In this document: positions 62,071 to 64,000 of the stretch, piece by piece | How positions within the stretch are numbered: the stretch's first letter is position 1 | How the letters are laid out: each line of letters begins with the position of its first letter | Source of the DNA: VAZQ01 sp963841705 | Lineage (GTDB): Bacteria > Pseudomonadota > Alphaproteobacteria > Rhizobiales > Xanthobacteraceae | DNA: 64,000 nt | Assembly: GCA_963841705.1 (NCBI GenBank) | Contig: CAWJDY010000019.1 | Span: 62,001 to 126,000 of the forward strand | Reading direction: 5' to 3' | Translations under genes and position numbers: made by a program | The notes under the pieces: generated by a model | Seen by the model: only the letters and a program-made list of their open reading frames with translations | The model's database searches: none | What the model was told of the DNA's origin: nothing

Positions 62071-63054
62071 TTATTCGATGATCTCGTCGGCGAGCAATTG
62101 GATCGAGTTCGGCACCTCGATGCCGAGCAGGCGTGCGGTCTGCATGTTGATGACGAACTCAAATTTCGTTGACTGCACGACCGGCAAGTCAGCAGGCTTC
62201 GCTCCCTTGAGGATTTGACCGGTGTAAACACCGACCTGACGATACACGTCCACAACATCGGTGCCGTAACTCATCAGCCCACCGGCTTCGACAAACTCGC
62301 GAAGGGCATAGGCCGTGGGAACCCGATGATGCGCCGCGAGCGTCACAAATTGGACGCGCCGGCTGCTGAAGAACCCGTCGGGGGCGACGAAGAGGGCGTC
62401 GGCCCGGTCGCGCGCAAGGGTGGCAAATGCCGCTTCGATCTCGCCGCTGGTGCTGGCGTTAAGAACCTGAATTTGCACTCCAAGGGCGCGTGCCGCTTCC
62501 GGGATCTCTTGCAGCATGGTCTCGGCGCTCGAAGCATTGGCCGGATTAATCAGCACGGCAAACCGAACCACCTTGGGCACCAGATCGTGCAGCAGACCCA
62601 GTCGCTTGGCCACCACTTCGATGGTCAAAAAATTGATGCCGGTTGCATTGCTGCCCGGCCGGGCAAGGCTGGTGACCAGACCCAACTTGACCGGGTCTTC
62701 AGCGACGCCGAAGACGATCGGGATCGTCGTGGTCGCGGCTTTGGCCACCGGGGCGGCAGCGGTGAAGGCGGGCGTGGCAATCACGGCCACGCGACGGCGG
62801 ACGAAGTCGGCCATGAGTGCCGGCAAGCGATCGTATTTGCCCTCCAGCCAGTGGTACTCGACCATGACGTTCTGGCCTTCGATGTAGCCGGTTTCGTTGA
62901 GGGCTTTGCGGAACGCAGCGCCAAGGCGCGCGGAATCCTCGGGCGATCGGGGGCTGACGACGCCGACGATTGGCATCGCCGGCGGCTGCGCGCGCACTGC
63001 AAGCGGCCATACTGCCGCACCACCGAGCAACCTGATGAACTCGCGTCGTCTCAT
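62071..63054 (-). CDS. ABC_sub_bind-type substrate-binding protein
   Basis: 327 residues from ATG 63054 (MRRREFIRLLGGAAVWPLAV), the same length as the paralogue at 48.5 kb. Later YIEGQNVMVEYHWLEGKYDR, VAKAATTTIPIVFGVAEDPV and GLMSYGTDVVDVYRQVGVYT. The frame extends upstream into the dispersed repeat, which is why the inner start is chosen. Ligand unknown; no permease nearby. Confidence 0.9.
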   Translation of the reverse strand: MRRREFIRLLGGAAVWPLAVRAQPPAMPIVGVVSPRSPEDSARLGAAFRKALNETGYIEGQNVMVEYHWLEGKYDRLPALMADFVRRRVAVIATPAFTAAAPVAKAATTTIPIVFGVAEDPVKLGLVTSLARPGSNATGINFLTIEVVAKRLGLLHDLVPKVVRFAVLINPANASSAETMLQEIPEAARALGVQIQVLNASTSGEIEAAFATLARDRADALFVAPDGFFSSRRVQFVTLAAHHRVPTAYALREFVEAGGLMSYGTDVVDVYRQVGVYTGQILKGAKPADLPVVQSTKFEFVINMQTARLLGIEVPNSIQLLADEIIE

Positions 63055-63136
63055 GCTCAGTCCTGACGACCGTACCGTAGCATGAAGAGATCTGTCTTGT
63101 GCAGCACAGCAAAATAGGTTGGCCAACGTCTGCGGG

Positions 63137-63246
63137 GGGTCATAAGCCTCGGAAGGCAGCCGAGGCCGTCCGTCCATGCACTTCTGCTGCTCTCTCAAAC
63201 GCTGACGTAAATTCGACGCCTTGGCCTCCGACGCTTTGTGCCACAA
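63137..63246 (-). repeat. Dispersed repeat, copy 3
   Basis: Inverted copy of the element at 51264-51374; shared core is GCATGGACGGACGGCCTCGG. It lies just upstream of the ABC_sub_bind gene. Confidence 0.85.
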
Positions 63247-63302
63247 ATGGTCATTGGCCGCGCTTTATTCGATCACCTCATGGGCGGCTATTTGGAGGTC
63301 TC

Positions 63303-63563
63303 TTATGTCGTTTCTCGGCCGGAGGACATCGATCTGAAATAATGCTCGGCGTGCTGGTAGTAGTTTTCTGCCCCGACTATATCGCCGGACTGGGCTTGGG
63401 CTTGGGCTAGCGCGAGATACCGCTCATAGTTTCTTTGCGCGTTTCCAGAGCCCTTCGGCTCGGGGCGGGCGACATTCGATGTCCACTGCTTCGAGCGGTT
63501 AGCAAATGGCCTCGCCGATTTGGGGCGGTGCGTACTCATCATTGTTTTTTGGCCATTCTGCAT
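63303..63563 (-). CDS. Short DUF4167-family protein
   Basis: 86 residues. GNAQRNYERYLALAQAQAQS then GDIVGAENYYQHAEHYFRSM is the DUF4167 core (Y..LA..A...GD...AENYYQHAEHYFR). Full DUF4167 proteins carry a long disordered tail; this one ends soon after the core. Basic N-terminus. RNA-related role suspected, not shown. ATG 63542 is an alternative start. Confidence 0.8.
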   Translation of the reverse strand: MQNGQKTMMSTHRPKSARPFANRSKQWTSNVARPEPKGSGNAQRNYERYLALAQAQAQSGDIVGAENYYQHAEHYFRSMSSGRETT

Positions 63564-63915
63564 GGCTCACTCCTTGGTAATGGCAGGTGAAATATGCCCC
63601 GGCGGCAGGACGGGAATCAGAGCGAGCGGAATTTACGCCGCCCTCGCTCGTGTGCGACCCGCACTATTCGCAGTGAGAAAATTTCCTCGAGAAAGCGCTC
63701 ACGATTTCCGGGGTTGATCGGTTCACTCGTCGTGGCGGTACCTGCCGACTACACGCGATATTTATGAACCAATTGTGCATCATTTGGGGGTATCAGGAGG
63801 AATTGTCAAGCACGGCAGGTCATGGAGAGAAGAACTCGCCGCGAGCATATGTTGTCCGCAGCACCTCAGTGAGCGGACCCTCCGGCGGGTGGACTGACGG
63901 TCGGCACTGAGGAGG
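63564..63915. other. Intergenic, nothing recognised
   Basis: No supported gene; a leftward frame at 63780-63977 has no coding character and overlaps the edge gene in another frame. A motif TGTCCGCAGCACCTCAGTGA at 63851 resembles one at 58909. Confidence 0.4.
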
Positions 63916-64000
63916 TTATTTTTTGCAGGCCGCTGTCCCTGTACACGTCCACTTGCGTCCGTCCTCCACGCACTCACAGTTCACGCGCCCGATATTATTC
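63916..64000 (-). CDS. C-terminus of a small cysteine-rich protein (partial, runs off right edge)
   Basis: The last 28 codons are in view: NIGRVNCECVEDGRKWTCTG then TAACKK and TAA. Four Cys in a CxC...C...C pattern suggest a small secreted, disulfide-bearing protein. Start and family lie beyond the window. Confidence 0.45.
   Translation of the reverse strand, partial: NNIGRVNCECVEDGRKWTCTGTAACKK

Noticed and set aside
63780..63977. 65-codon leftward frame
   Set aside because: Overlaps the edge Cys-rich gene in another frame and lacks coding character.

Overview
The window looks like one contig from a GC-rich alphaproteobacterium of the Hyphomicrobiales, probably Bradyrhizobium or a near relative. 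That placement is inference: it rests on gene content (ergothioneine genes, many orphan solute-binding proteins, a short DUF4167 protein, stand-alone GYD and DUF1330 proteins) and on the intergenic repeats. No rRNA, tRNA or replication origin was seen.

Positions 1-24.7 kb are ordinary metabolic chromosome. The order is: ergothioneine genes egtB-egtD; a GlcG-like protein and a lytic transglycosylase; a leftward operon of solute-binding proteins with a flavin monooxygenase-like protein and a MetE-like protein; a complete leftward beta-oxidation operon (thioesterase, FadE, thiolase, FadJ, CoA-transferase); then an acyl-CoA dehydrogenase, a DUF2442 protein, an amidase, DUF2848 and a cupin.

From about 24.9 to 44 kb is a mobile, partly decayed island. 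It opens with a truncated tyrosine integrase and holds two serine recombinases, IS256 and IS66 remnants, several broken genes and a type I-E CRISPR-Cas locus (33.1-40.6 kb). That locus is ordered cas8e, cse2 remnant, cas7e, cas5e, cas6e, a 15-repeat array, then cas3. cas1 and cas2 are absent. The cas8e/cse2 boundary looks like a deletion that removed the Cas8e C-terminal bundle and the Cse2 N-terminal half. cas3 starts 10 nt after the degenerate last repeat.

From 44 to 64 kb is a transporter-rich, decaying region: an MFS permease, five more binding proteins without transport partners, two GYD proteins, a VOC protein, a chimeric transglutaminase/WrbA ORF, and fragments of a sigma factor and ABC_sub_bind genes. 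A clear fluoride riboswitch with a readable terminator/antiterminator platform precedes a cation:proton antiporter at 59.0 kb. An IS110-family element follows directly behind that gene. A roughly 110-bp dispersed repeat recurs near the ABC_sub_bind genes.
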